A DNA stretch of 64,000 nucleotides from the NCBI GenBank assembly GCA_014378465.1, contig JACMNQ010000057.1, positions 62,001 to 126,000 of the forward strand. Reading direction: 5' to 3'. Numbering within the stretch: the stretch's first letter is position 1; every line of letters begins with the position of its first letter. Shown here piece after piece: positions 26,468 through 34,334 of this stretch. The DNA comes from Oligoflexia bacterium (GTDB lineage: Bacteria; Bdellovibrionota; UBA1018). The position numbers were made by a program, and so were the translations under genes. The notes beneath the pieces were generated by a model, which was not told the DNA's origin, did not search any database, and worked only from the letters and a program-made list of their open reading frames with translations.

Positions 26468-28806
26468 ACATGACATCTCCCTTTCAGAAATTCACATCGG
26501 CACTTCTGACTCTCAGCCTTCTCACGGGATCAATCGCGATCCCTCTGCGAAGTTCGTTCGCCTATGACGTCGCTGCAATGGAACGCTACCTTCGGAGCAA
26601 TCACATCCAGACTCGAGTCGAGGGATCTGAGATCTCTGTCCGGGTGGTCGGGCATGACTGGGTCAATCTTCGGGAAGTTGCCTATAGCGATGGAAATCGA
26701 AGGTACTTGCGCTACAGGAACGTCGAAGGTTCGATTCTGATTCCTCTTTCCAAGTACCCGCCCCCTTCTCCACCCCAGACCCCTCTCTCGCCCATCGAGT
26801 TCAGCTACGGGCCACAGCCCAGAGCCGCCTGCATGGCCAGCTATTGCCAGGACTTCAGTGGCGTGAACAAACCGGCTCCTTCAGTCCTGGGAGCAATCGC
26901 CGACAATCCACTGGTCGGCGCTCTCATGCACAGCTCGTTCATGATGACGGACAATCCGTACACGAATGCGGCCTTTCAATCCAATCGCCACGTTCCTGCG
27001 AGTCCGGCGACTCTTCAGTACCTGCAGGACCTGAATCAGAATCTCCAGAGTTCTCAAGCGACCGCTCGAACCGATGATCAGGTCTCGACCGACAGTTTCA
27101 ATCGCACTTCGGAAATTCTGGGCGCGATGATTCAGCCCGCCGCGACGGTTCGTCCGGGACCCGCTCCCTTTCCGCCTTTGGCGAACGTGACTGAAGCGAT
27201 TCAGGAATCTCTCCACCCACTGCTTGATGCCACTGAAGACGGAGACCCGATCGCCGCCGCTCACGCGATCGCGAAGATTCGGTCCGATATTGCAAAGACA
27301 CGGGCTGTCCATGGCGGTCGAGATGATGCAAAGAGTGACTACCTCAACCGCGAACTCAATCGCCAGCTTCTCGATTCACGTGGTTTGCTCTCTGGCCTCC
27401 AGTATGCGAAATCTCCTGAGTTCGCATTCAAGACTGCGCCCCTCAGTGAAAAGGGGTTGAGGATTCGCGGGAGCCTCAACCAACTCCTCGCCACGGAAGA
27501 AGTGGCAGGCTTCGTCTGTTCGGATCCAAAAGTATCCGCAAGCGAGGACGCAAGGAAGAGTTGTTCGGCTCTTTCGGACCAGGCTCAGGAAATCAAGACT
27601 CTGCATAAAGTCGCTGATCGACTGGCCTCCAGGGGGCAGGACGCCGCTTTCAAGAGCCTGATGGAGGGACTTGAAAAGACCACCGACACGGTTTCGAGTT
27701 TCGCTCAGGGCTTCGGCAGTGGGAGCTTTGAACATGCCCAGGCAATGGTCAAAGGTCTGGCCCAACTGGTTGCTCATCCAGTAGACACCGCCAAAGGGCT
27801 CTTTCACGCCATCCAGCAGTACGAAGAGACCGGCAGGCGCATCCGCGCTTTTACGGAGAACAAGCTTTCGGAGATCATGAGCGGTGACCCTGAAAAGATC
27901 GGCGCCATGACGGGAGCTCTCACCGTCGAAGTCATCGCCTTCATGGCGACTGGCTCTGCCTCGGCTACCGGAAGTGCTGCGATTCGCACAGGTGAGATCG
28001 CATCCGTTGCGGTCAAAGACGCCGTCCTTGCTTCCGCAGTCGAGCTGACGGCAGACGCTGCCGTGACCGCAGGACGCATCACTTCTGAAGTCGCGCGTCC
28101 ACTCAAACTCCTGGTCGGTGAACTGCCGGAAGCGACGTTTGCCCTCGTTCAGAAGACCCAGCCGATTGAGAAATTCATCGCGTCAGTTCCATCGCTTTCT
28201 GAAGAATCCGTCGCCGGCTTGAGACGACTGGACTCGATCCAGATGAACTTTGCGGATAGTGCTTTCAGAGAGAGTCCGGAGGCTTCGCTCGCGCTGGGCA
28301 AGCAGGCCTGTCTGAAGCTTGAAGTGGCTACAGAGCCTGTGTATGTCAGTGAGGAAATAATGGGCTCGATTCACGCGGTCCCATCAGGCACTTCGGGTCC
28401 TTTGGAATTTACGGAACTGAATCAAGCCGTGGAGACGCAAGTTGTGGCCAGCACGGGAAAATCAGCTGGATTTTACTCCAGCGAAGAAGGCCGAGCCGCT
28501 GCCGAAGCCTGGGTTAGTCTTTCTCCAGAAACTCGAACCACTTTGGAACTGACGCCCGGTGGACGATACCTGGACAAGCTCGATCTTTTCAAAAACCCAT
28601 CAATATCAACTCAACAGGCAAAAGCGCTCTGGAACAGGCTTTCGGAACGTTATGCGGAGGAAGCTGCTGGAACCGCTAAATTCTTCATCAGCCAAGACGG
28701 CTTGACTAGAACTGCATCAACTTTCATGGATTCTGAACTACCCGCATTGTTGAAGAACCCGAAAATTAAAAAAATTGAAACACATATCGTCAAAAGGAAA
28801 CCTTGA
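26464..28806 (+). CDS. Candidate polymorphic toxin (780 aa)
   Basis: A GTG start at 26464, with GGAG eight bases upstream, overlaps the preceding stop; ATG at 26470 is an alternative. A signal peptide (FTSALLTLSLLTGSIAIPL) is followed by a variable region with Pro-rich and helical parts (to about 430), then a segment GLAQLVAHPVDTAKGLFHAI with a hydrophobic continuation (MTGALTVEVIAFMATGSAS) that recalls the pre-toxin region of Rhs- and Cdi-like polymorphic toxins. The C-terminal ~110 residues form a separate module with GGRYLDKLDLF, ALWNRLSERYAEEAAGTAKFF and ELPALLKNPKIKKIE. This module is repeated in the gene at 29301. A small immunity-like gene begins one base after the stop. Toxicity is inferred from this arrangement, not shown. 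Confidence 0.72.
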   Translation: MNMTSPFQKFTSALLTLSLLTGSIAIPLRSSFAYDVAAMERYLRSNHIQTRVEGSEISVRVVGHDWVNLREVAYSDGNRRYLRYRNVEGSILIPLSKYPPPSPPQTPLSPIEFSYGPQPRAACMASYCQDFSGVNKPAPSVLGAIADNPLVGALMHSSFMMTDNPYTNAAFQSNRHVPASPATLQYLQDLNQNLQSSQATARTDDQVSTDSFNRTSEILGAMIQPAATVRPGPAPFPPLANVTEAIQESLHPLLDATEDGDPIAAAHAIAKIRSDIAKTRAVHGGRDDAKSDYLNRELNRQLLDSRGLLSGLQYAKSPEFAFKTAPLSEKGLRIRGSLNQLLATEEVAGFVCSDPKVSASEDARKSCSALSDQAQEIKTLHKVADRLASRGQDAAFKSLMEGLEKTTDTVSSFAQGFGSGSFEHAQAMVKGLAQLVAHPVDTAKGLFHAIQQYEETGRRIRAFTENKLSEIMSGDPEKIGAMTGALTVEVIAFMATGSASATGSAAIRTGEIASVAVKDAVLASAVELTADAAVTAGRITSEVARPLKLLVGELPEATFALVQKTQPIEKFIASVPSLSEESVAGLRRLDSIQMNFADSAFRESPEASLALGKQACLKLEVATEPVYVSEEIMGSIHAVPSGTSGPLEFTELNQAVETQVVASTGKSAGFYSSEEGRAAAEAWVSLSPETRTTLELTPGGRYLDKLDLFKNPSISTQQAKALWNRLSERYAEEAAGTAKFFISQDGLTRTASTFMDSELPALLKNPKIKKIETHIVKRKP

Positions 28807-28807
28807 G

Positions 28808-29089
28808 ATGTACAAAGAAGGAAGAGCGCTTTTTTTTCCTGAAGAAGATTGGTCTTTTCGAGTGACCAGGATGGAGGAGGCCCTCTATTGCGAAGGCAAC
28901 AAATCCATGACGATCGGCTGGACCTCAGGTCGAGGTTCTGATCTGTTTGAGGCGGAAATCAGGTTATATTGGAATCACCCGTTTCATGATGTGCACCTTA
29001 CCCAGGCGGAGAGAGAACGAATCGCTGAACGCATACTGAGATACGGAGAAATCGACGGAAGTTGCTGGACGATCAGATATTTAAAGTGA
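28808..29089 (+). CDS. Candidate immunity protein (93 aa)
   Basis: The start at 28808 lies one base after the stop of the 780-aa candidate toxin, with AAGGAAA upstream inside that gene. The 93-aa product has no signal peptide and is rich in acidic and aromatic residues, as expected for a cytosolic inhibitor that binds a toxin domain. A characteristic patch is LYWNHPFHDVHLTQAERERI then AERILRYGEI, a form often seen in small proteins next to polymorphic toxins. Eight T bases in codons 8-10 are mildly slippage-prone. A partial, broken copy follows at 29093, which supports duplication of this gene. Confidence 0.66.
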   Translation: MYKEGRALFFPEEDWSFRVTRMEEALYCEGNKSMTIGWTSGRGSDLFEAEIRLYWNHPFHDVHLTQAERERIAERILRYGEIDGSCWTIRYLK

Positions 29090-29092
29090 CCA

Positions 29093-29269
29093 AGTCATAT
29101 CGTCAAAAGGCGCCTTTGAGATGTACAAAGAAGGAAGAGCGCTATTTTTTCCAGAAGAAGGCTGATCGTTTCGAGTAACTCGGATGGAGTGGCGAAATCC
29201 AAGTTACTACTGCCAGTATTGAGAATCATCAGCTTTGGAGAGAAATCGAACATGATCTGGACCGTTAGG
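29093..29269 (+). pseudogene. Decayed second copy of the immunity-like gene
   Basis: From about 29093 to 29185 the sequence repeats the start of the immunity-like gene with its upstream bases (shared CATATCGTCAAAAGG, then GAGATGTACAAAGAAGGAAG). The copied ATG is at 29121, but its frame meets a TGA after 14 codons (at 29163-29165). Later bases show fragments such as GGCGAAATCC that recall the inside of the gene, so a middle part has been lost. It is a remnant that separates the first toxin/immunity pair from the second module. Confidence 0.7.
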
Positions 29270-29300
29270 TAGTCCGGACGCAAGAGCAAGGAAACTCAAA

Positions 29301-29918
29301 ATGCTTAAACGCCTCCTGAATTTAGTTTTCAAAGCTGCTTCTGAAACTGAAAAAGTTCAAACTGCTGCAGAACCCACTCTTGAAATGGGATACCGCTACG
29401 TGCGCTACTCTCAAGGTGGCTCGTCCATTGAGCTGACGATCGAACCGATGATGGGCGAAGCAGATCTGATTTACATCCCTGATGACTCGTCTTGGACAAG
29501 AACTGCTCCCAATTGGGCACGTGCTCGGAAGTCGGAGATTCTTGAAAAAATTCTTAAGACAGCCTGGCGGCGCTCTTTGACAGTGCTCCCGTCTTCGTTC
29601 GCCGTAGAGGTGCATTCAGGTCCCCATGTACCCTTGTCCGGCAGCCTCGAAGATACCGCAGGCGGCAGAGAGTTTGAAAATAAGCGCCTCTTCAATCCTT
29701 CAGTAAACCTCACCCCGGAACAGGTCAGCAGTCTGTGGGCGAGACTTCAAACTCGGTTCGCCGAGCAGGCTCAGGGTGAAATTCATTTCTTTGTCGGTTC
29801 ATCGGAGGATCCACTCCTTGCAAACAGCGTTGCCAACAGGATTTCAATCCCCGTCCTTCGCGCCAACCCCAACGTGAAACTCGTGATTGAGAAGGTGGCT
29901 CCTCGCTCATTAAAATGA
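29301..29918 (+). CDS. Immunity-like domain joined to a second toxin-tail domain (205 aa)
   Basis: The ATG at 29301 has AAGGAA upstream. After a short basic start, residues 30-100 look like a second immunity-type domain: IYIPDDSSW and WARARKSEILEKIL match in pattern LYWNHPF and ERERIAERIL of the 93-aa protein. Residues about 110-205 are clearly related to the C-terminus of the 780-aa protein: GGREFENKRLF against GGRYLDKLDLF, SLWARLQTRFAEQAQGEIHFF against ALWNRLSERYAEEAAGTAKFF (each seen in parts), and VLRANPNVKLVIE against LLKNPKIKKIETH. No signal peptide is evident. It could be an orphan toxin cassette, a self-inhibited toxin or a fused decoy. Function is inferred. Confidence 0.68.
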   Translation: MLKRLLNLVFKAASETEKVQTAAEPTLEMGYRYVRYSQGGSSIELTIEPMMGEADLIYIPDDSSWTRTAPNWARARKSEILEKILKTAWRRSLTVLPSSFAVEVHSGPHVPLSGSLEDTAGGREFENKRLFNPSVNLTPEQVSSLWARLQTRFAEQAQGEIHFFVGSSEDPLLANSVANRISIPVLRANPNVKLVIEKVAPRSLK

Positions 29919-30155
29919 GATCTGATCAAAAATAGAAAGCCACTGCACACCTTCCAGATGGAGCCAGTGAGCAGTGAGTTATCCTATCGCGACAGAGATC
30001 GCAGCGTGCTCCCCCAATCCAACTCGGATCGATGTCACTTTTTCAAGCAACTGCCCAAACCTTGGACACCCCTTTTATCGAAACGGCCCTTTACCAGACT
30101 ACTTTAATCAGGTATAAAAGGGCTTGATTGTGTTCTTTTTTGAACCAGGTGAAGC

Positions 30156-30848
30156 ATGAAACGATTTTGGATTCTTATGGCAATAGTCCTCATGAGCAGA
30201 TTTGCCGGCATAGCATCGGCGAGTGCCGCTGAAGTCCATCCCTCGGCTCAGGCGGTCAATTCGAACTCATCTCCTTCCACTGCTGCTGCTTTGACCACGA
30301 CTGAATATGGCTCTCTTTACGTCGTTGAGCAGCGCGACCAACCCGTACAACTCTGGACCGGTAATTTGGGTTACAACTACGAGCTCAGCAATCCCTATGT
30401 GAATCTGCATGGCTTGAGCGGTGGGGCTCAGTATGGACTGGGACGATACGTCTCCGCTGGACTTCAGATGACAAAGTACGTGGGGCAACCCACTCCCCTG
30501 GCCAACATCATGGGCACGCAGCTCAACAGCTTGGGCGCCACTCAGAAGATTCTGATCCCGCTCGCATCAGGACTTGCCGTGCTCACGATCAATCCCCTGT
30601 CAGGGCACCTCAATTTCTTTGGCAACCAACCCCTTGAAATGGAATTGCATGCGACCCTCGGCATGGGCGCCGTGCTTTATCCCGGCAAGCAATTCGAAAG
30701 CGCTTCGAGCTGGAGCATCCGTCCTTCGGTCCACCTGAGCCGCAAGGTCAGCGCTGAAGTGGGAGTTGGACAGGAAATCGAGAATCTCTTTTCAAGTGAC
30801 CGTCTGTTTCGTCTTCAGGGTCAGGCAGGTCTGACCTTCAGTCTTTGA
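30156..30848 (+). CDS. Predicted outer-membrane beta-barrel protein (230 aa)
   Basis: The ATG at 30156 has AGGTGAAG upstream and opens a signal peptide (ILMAIVLMSRFAGIASASAA). The mature protein has alternating hydrophobic/polar strands ending in aromatic residues (LWTGNLGYNYELSN, YGLGRYVSAGLQM, WSIRPSVHLSRKVSAEVGVG) and finishes with a phenylalanine-containing strand, GLTFSL, all typical of small outer-membrane barrels. No specific family is recognised. It opens a second coupled run of five genes (to 35278), and an AT-rich block TATAAAAG at about 30112-30119 may be part of its promoter. Confidence 0.75.
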   Translation: MKRFWILMAIVLMSRFAGIASASAAEVHPSAQAVNSNSSPSTAAALTTTEYGSLYVVEQRDQPVQLWTGNLGYNYELSNPYVNLHGLSGGAQYGLGRYVSAGLQMTKYVGQPTPLANIMGTQLNSLGATQKILIPLASGLAVLTINPLSGHLNFFGNQPLEMELHATLGMGAVLYPGKQFESASSWSIRPSVHLSRKVSAEVGVGQEIENLFSSDRLFRLQGQAGLTFSL

Positions 30849-30871
30849 ATTGAATCCCCAGGGAGTTCCGT

Positions 30872-31576
30872 TTGAGTCACCGGCTTTTCAAACCGCATAG
30901 CAACTGTTCAGATCCGACCTCTCGGAATGGCGTGACCGTCTATGCACTCCTGTGTGTGGTCGTGATGATGTGCTCTTCGGTACTGCAGACTCACGCCGCA
31001 GCCTCCGCCGCAGCAATTTCAGCCCCACATGATCTGTTTGAATCAGCCCTCGTACAGCTCGAAAGTAACGAGATCGATTCCGCTTATTCCCTTCTCCAGA
31101 ATCTACCGGAAAGTGATCCCCACTTTGCACTGGCTCTGACAGAACTCCAGAAAATCCATTTCAAACGCGCGGAATGGTCAAAGTTTTTCGCTTACGCTCA
31201 GTACTATCGCAAGAAAACCTTGCCCCTGACTCGATCCAGCGGTTCGAGAATTCAAGTTCGCATGCTGACGCTCGAAGCTCTGGCGCTTGCCAAGCACTGC
31301 CGGTGGGACGAGGCGACGGCCCTGCTCGAACAATCGAAGTCAATTTCCGCACGGGTGCCGGGATCCCTGACTCCGGCTGATCTGGCCGAGCTGGATCATG
31401 CGCTCGTGAACCTGAAACTCATGCAAGGCTTTCCGGAAGGTCAGCGTACCCGATCGAAGTCTGATGTTTCGCCTGTCCTCTTCACAGGCGTCCAGTACTG
31501 GAGGACTCAGGCTTCCACTTCACTCCCACATCCTCGGTACTTGAGAGCCGATGTGAAAAGCAGGTGCGCTTTGTGA
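30872..31576 (+). CDS. Exported TPR-like protein (234 aa)
   Basis: The product has a membrane/signal segment at about residues 22-42 (VYALLCVVVMMCSSVL) followed by helical repeats: FESALVQLESNEIDSAYSLL and TLEALALAKHCRWDEATALL have TPR spacing. It probably stands in the periplasm and binds a partner protein. The TTG at 30872 is taken as start, as GGGAG lies six bases before it and no ATG fits; this is unusual but coherent. It begins 23 bases after the barrel gene and overlaps the following 817-aa gene by four bases (GTGA). Confidence 0.66.
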   Translation: MSHRLFKPHSNCSDPTSRNGVTVYALLCVVVMMCSSVLQTHAAASAAAISAPHDLFESALVQLESNEIDSAYSLLQNLPESDPHFALALTELQKIHFKRAEWSKFFAYAQYYRKKTLPLTRSSGSRIQVRMLTLEALALAKHCRWDEATALLEQSKSISARVPGSLTPADLAELDHALVNLKLMQGFPEGQRTRSKSDVSPVLFTGVQYWRTQASTSLPHPRYLRADVKSRCAL

Positions 31577-34026
31577 CAACCTCTCTCGTGAAAGCTGCTT
31601 CCATCAGAGCTGCCTGGTTCGCAACCGCGGTGAACGCCACGCTCTGGCGTTTCGTTCTGACGGCACCGGCAATTCTGCTTGGGTTCGTGGCATCGCAGCC
31701 TCCTGCTTTCGCTGCTGATCCCGTGGTTCTCAGTCAGGGTATTCTTCTTCTTCAGGAAGGTCGCAAGAGTGAAGCCTACGCCTTGCTCGAAAAAGCGTTT
31801 CGAGCCGAAGAAACCGCCGCTGGAAAATCATCTCTGGCCGCGCTCCTGGCAGTGGCGCCTGAAAAGTTCCTCACTCATCCCAAACATCTCTACTCCGCTT
31901 TCGCGCTCGAAAACGGCAAAGGCTTATCCATTGATGATCAGGTGAGACTGGAGCGCATCGCGGGAGACGGTTACTTTGATGCCGCTCAGTTTCCTCAGGC
32001 AGCCTCTTACTACCACCAGACTCTCACGCAAAAGCTCCCGAGTCAGCTTCAGTCGCCGACACGGCAGCAGGGAGCAGGCTCAAACACAAGTTCAGCGACA
32101 ACCCGTGCTCTTCATGATGCCCAGGAATATGCCACTTACAAACTGGGCTGGATTCACCTCAACCAGCATGAGCCCCGACTCGCCTTTGAACTCTGGCTCA
32201 AGTGGCGCAAGACTCACTCCTCCGATTCTACCGCGGATGCCGCAACCTCCGCGACCGGACTGCCCGGCGGCGATCTCGCGGATTCCCTCCTGAAAGATCT
32301 GAGCCGAGCCTGGATCGAAGCGATCGCTCTGTCACCTGCTCAGACTCCGGCCCGATTTGATCTCCCATTGAATCAGCGGGAACAGCAGACCGTCCTTCAG
32401 GGTTTCACGGCCGCCCTCAGACGGGAAAAGAAGCCGAATTTCAAAGTCGTTTTCTCCGCCCTGGAGAAAACTCCACACTTTGGTGCATTCTATCAAAGCC
32501 TTCTCACTGAGTTTCACTTTTACCGGGACGCGCCTTGCGAAGCGATCGCTGGTTTCAATCGGCTCCGTACGGAAAACCTGGACACCGCCCTTGCTCGGAC
32601 CTACCTGATCGACTGCGCCAGCCGTCCACAGAACACACTCCAGACCCGGACCGCGCTGGCAGCACTCTTTGCGAAGATTCCCGTCACTGAACAAGCGCGA
32701 CTCGCGAAAGCCGAAGTCTTCAAACAGGCCGCGCAACTGGCGCCAGCCTGCAACGAGTATCTGAATGCCTTACAAGAATACACCGCGAAGGCGGGTGAAC
32801 CACTGCAAAGCCAAGACGATGCTGCGCAAAACGGGATCACGCCATCGCTCATTCGGCAGATCGCGGAAACCTGCCTCGACTCAAGGTCCGAGGCTTCCTC
32901 CAGTCAAATGAAACGCGCAGTCGGTCTCATTTTCGGTTCCAGACAGGTGGCCGATCAGAACCAAAAGGATTTCACGCAGAATCCGACAAAATGGACTCCA
33001 GTGCTGGCTACCTTCTTCACAAAAGTCGCGGCCAAAGGTCTGGCCAGCGAAGCGTTGATTCAGAATTCAAGTCTCTGGCGTAAATCTCTCCTTCCGCAGC
33101 TCGCACTCGAAGCCGCTGATCAGGACTTGAAATCGACGCATGACCTCCTTTCCGCTTTTAAAAATGACCGAAGCCCCGAAACCTTGAATCGCTTTGCACT
33201 TGGAGGCATCAAAACGCTACTCAAGGCTGGCCAGTTTGATCGGGCGAGGCTCTGGTTGGGAGAGTACTTTCCACTCGAATCCAAACCTACCCTCCAGGCG
33301 CAGCGTCTCTGGGTGATCGCATCTCAAGACCAGGCCTCTGCCGCCCGGGGAAAAGTTCAGCAGACCTGGGCGAACACTCTGTTCGCTCAGCCCTCGGCAC
33401 AAGTTTCCCAGGAAGACCGCAAAGCATTGGCAGGTCTGCTGGTGGAACAAGGCGATTGGGAAGCCGTTCAGAAACATTGGTCCCTCCTCAGGCATGATTT
33501 TGAAACGAGCCCTCAGTGGGCCGAAGCTTTTGCAACTTCGCGGCTACGCCAGCAAGCAGGATCCAATTCACCTTCGACAGATTCGAGTCCATTGATGGCT
33601 TACGCTCGGTCGCTTGTGCAACTCGCAAGTGATGCGCCCGCCACGACCCTTGCGACACTTCCCGTCCTGAAAAAATCCCCCCTTCATGCGGATGCCCTCG
33701 CGCTCCACTCGCTTCGCCAAAAAGAAGGAGAGTTTCAGAATCTGGAACTTCCACTCGGAGCCCGTTTTGAAAAACTCGTCAGCCGCAAACTTGCCCTTCT
33801 GAAATCAAATCTGGCGCGGGCGACTCGGCACACCTGGACCCAGCCCCTGCTTCTTGATGCGGCATCGCGCTCCTTTGATCGGTCCAGGAATTCATTCGCG
33901 GCCGCACTTGAGAAGACCGCCTCCACAGAAGGCACGGAACCAGACATACAAATCCAGCTCTGGGAATTGGCGCAGACCCTTCGCAGCTGGACTGTGAAAT
34001 CGAAATCAGAGGGGACTGCCGGATGA
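31573..34026 (+). CDS. Large periplasmic TPR protein (817 aa)
   Basis: I use the GTG at 31573, which overlaps the previous stop as GTGA and has CAGG eight bases upstream; an earlier GTG at 31564 is possible. A signal peptide (LTAPAILLGFVASQPPAFA) precedes about 780 residues of helical repeats. The first, VLSQGILLLQEGRKSEAYALLEK (in part), and many later pairs such as GDGYFDAAQFPQAASYY and QRLWVIASQDQASA have TPR or TPR-like form. Such large periplasmic TPR proteins link inner- and outer-membrane parts of gliding or secretion machines. No enzymatic motif is seen. It overlaps the next gene by four bases (ATGA), so all five genes of the run are coupled. Confidence 0.75.
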   Translation: MTTSLVKAASIRAAWFATAVNATLWRFVLTAPAILLGFVASQPPAFAADPVVLSQGILLLQEGRKSEAYALLEKAFRAEETAAGKSSLAALLAVAPEKFLTHPKHLYSAFALENGKGLSIDDQVRLERIAGDGYFDAAQFPQAASYYHQTLTQKLPSQLQSPTRQQGAGSNTSSATTRALHDAQEYATYKLGWIHLNQHEPRLAFELWLKWRKTHSSDSTADAATSATGLPGGDLADSLLKDLSRAWIEAIALSPAQTPARFDLPLNQREQQTVLQGFTAALRREKKPNFKVVFSALEKTPHFGAFYQSLLTEFHFYRDAPCEAIAGFNRLRTENLDTALARTYLIDCASRPQNTLQTRTALAALFAKIPVTEQARLAKAEVFKQAAQLAPACNEYLNALQEYTAKAGEPLQSQDDAAQNGITPSLIRQIAETCLDSRSEASSSQMKRAVGLIFGSRQVADQNQKDFTQNPTKWTPVLATFFTKVAAKGLASEALIQNSSLWRKSLLPQLALEAADQDLKSTHDLLSAFKNDRSPETLNRFALGGIKTLLKAGQFDRARLWLGEYFPLESKPTLQAQRLWVIASQDQASAARGKVQQTWANTLFAQPSAQVSQEDRKALAGLLVEQGDWEAVQKHWSLLRHDFETSPQWAEAFATSRLRQQAGSNSPSTDSSPLMAYARSLVQLASDAPATTLATLPVLKKSPLHADALALHSLRQKEGEFQNLELPLGARFEKLVSRKLALLKSNLARATRHTWTQPLLLDAASRSFDRSRNSFAAALEKTASTEGTEPDIQIQLWELAQTLRSWTVKSKSEGTAG

Positions 34027-34334
34027 AAACTCTCAAGATGCACTTTTTCATGAGCCACTCTCTCCTCGCACTCGCGGCGAGTCTCGTCGTGGCAATTCCG
34101 GGATCCGCCTCTTTTTGCCTCGCATCCGATCGCCCCAGGCCCATCAACGTGGGAGATCTTGAAATCAGCGGTGAAATCAGAAAACCCATGCTTCAGTACG
34201 TGGATTCGGATCAGGCAAACATTCGCCTCCTTCCCAAGCTTGCGCGCGAACAGCTCACGAATTTTGAGGCTCAGCTCCTTCAACCGCTGAAAGTGTCTGA
34301 TATCAGCACTCCTCGGAAAGAGATCAGCCCATGA
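34023..34334 (+). CDS. Small exported protein (103 aa)
   Basis: The ATG at 34023 overlaps the previous stop by four bases. A signal peptide (MSHSLLALAASLVVAIPGSA) is followed by about 70 residues with VGDLEISGEIRKPMLQYVD, a strand-rich patch that resembles a motif I associate with small proteins of AgmX-type loci, where a similar IxGEIxKP segment occurs. That association is from memory and unverified. The remainder is helical. It overlaps the next gene by four bases. It may be a periplasmic connector. Confidence 0.7.
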   Translation: MKTLKMHFFMSHSLLALAASLVVAIPGSASFCLASDRPRPINVGDLEISGEIRKPMLQYVDSDQANIRLLPKLAREQLTNFEAQLLQPLKVSDISTPRKEISP

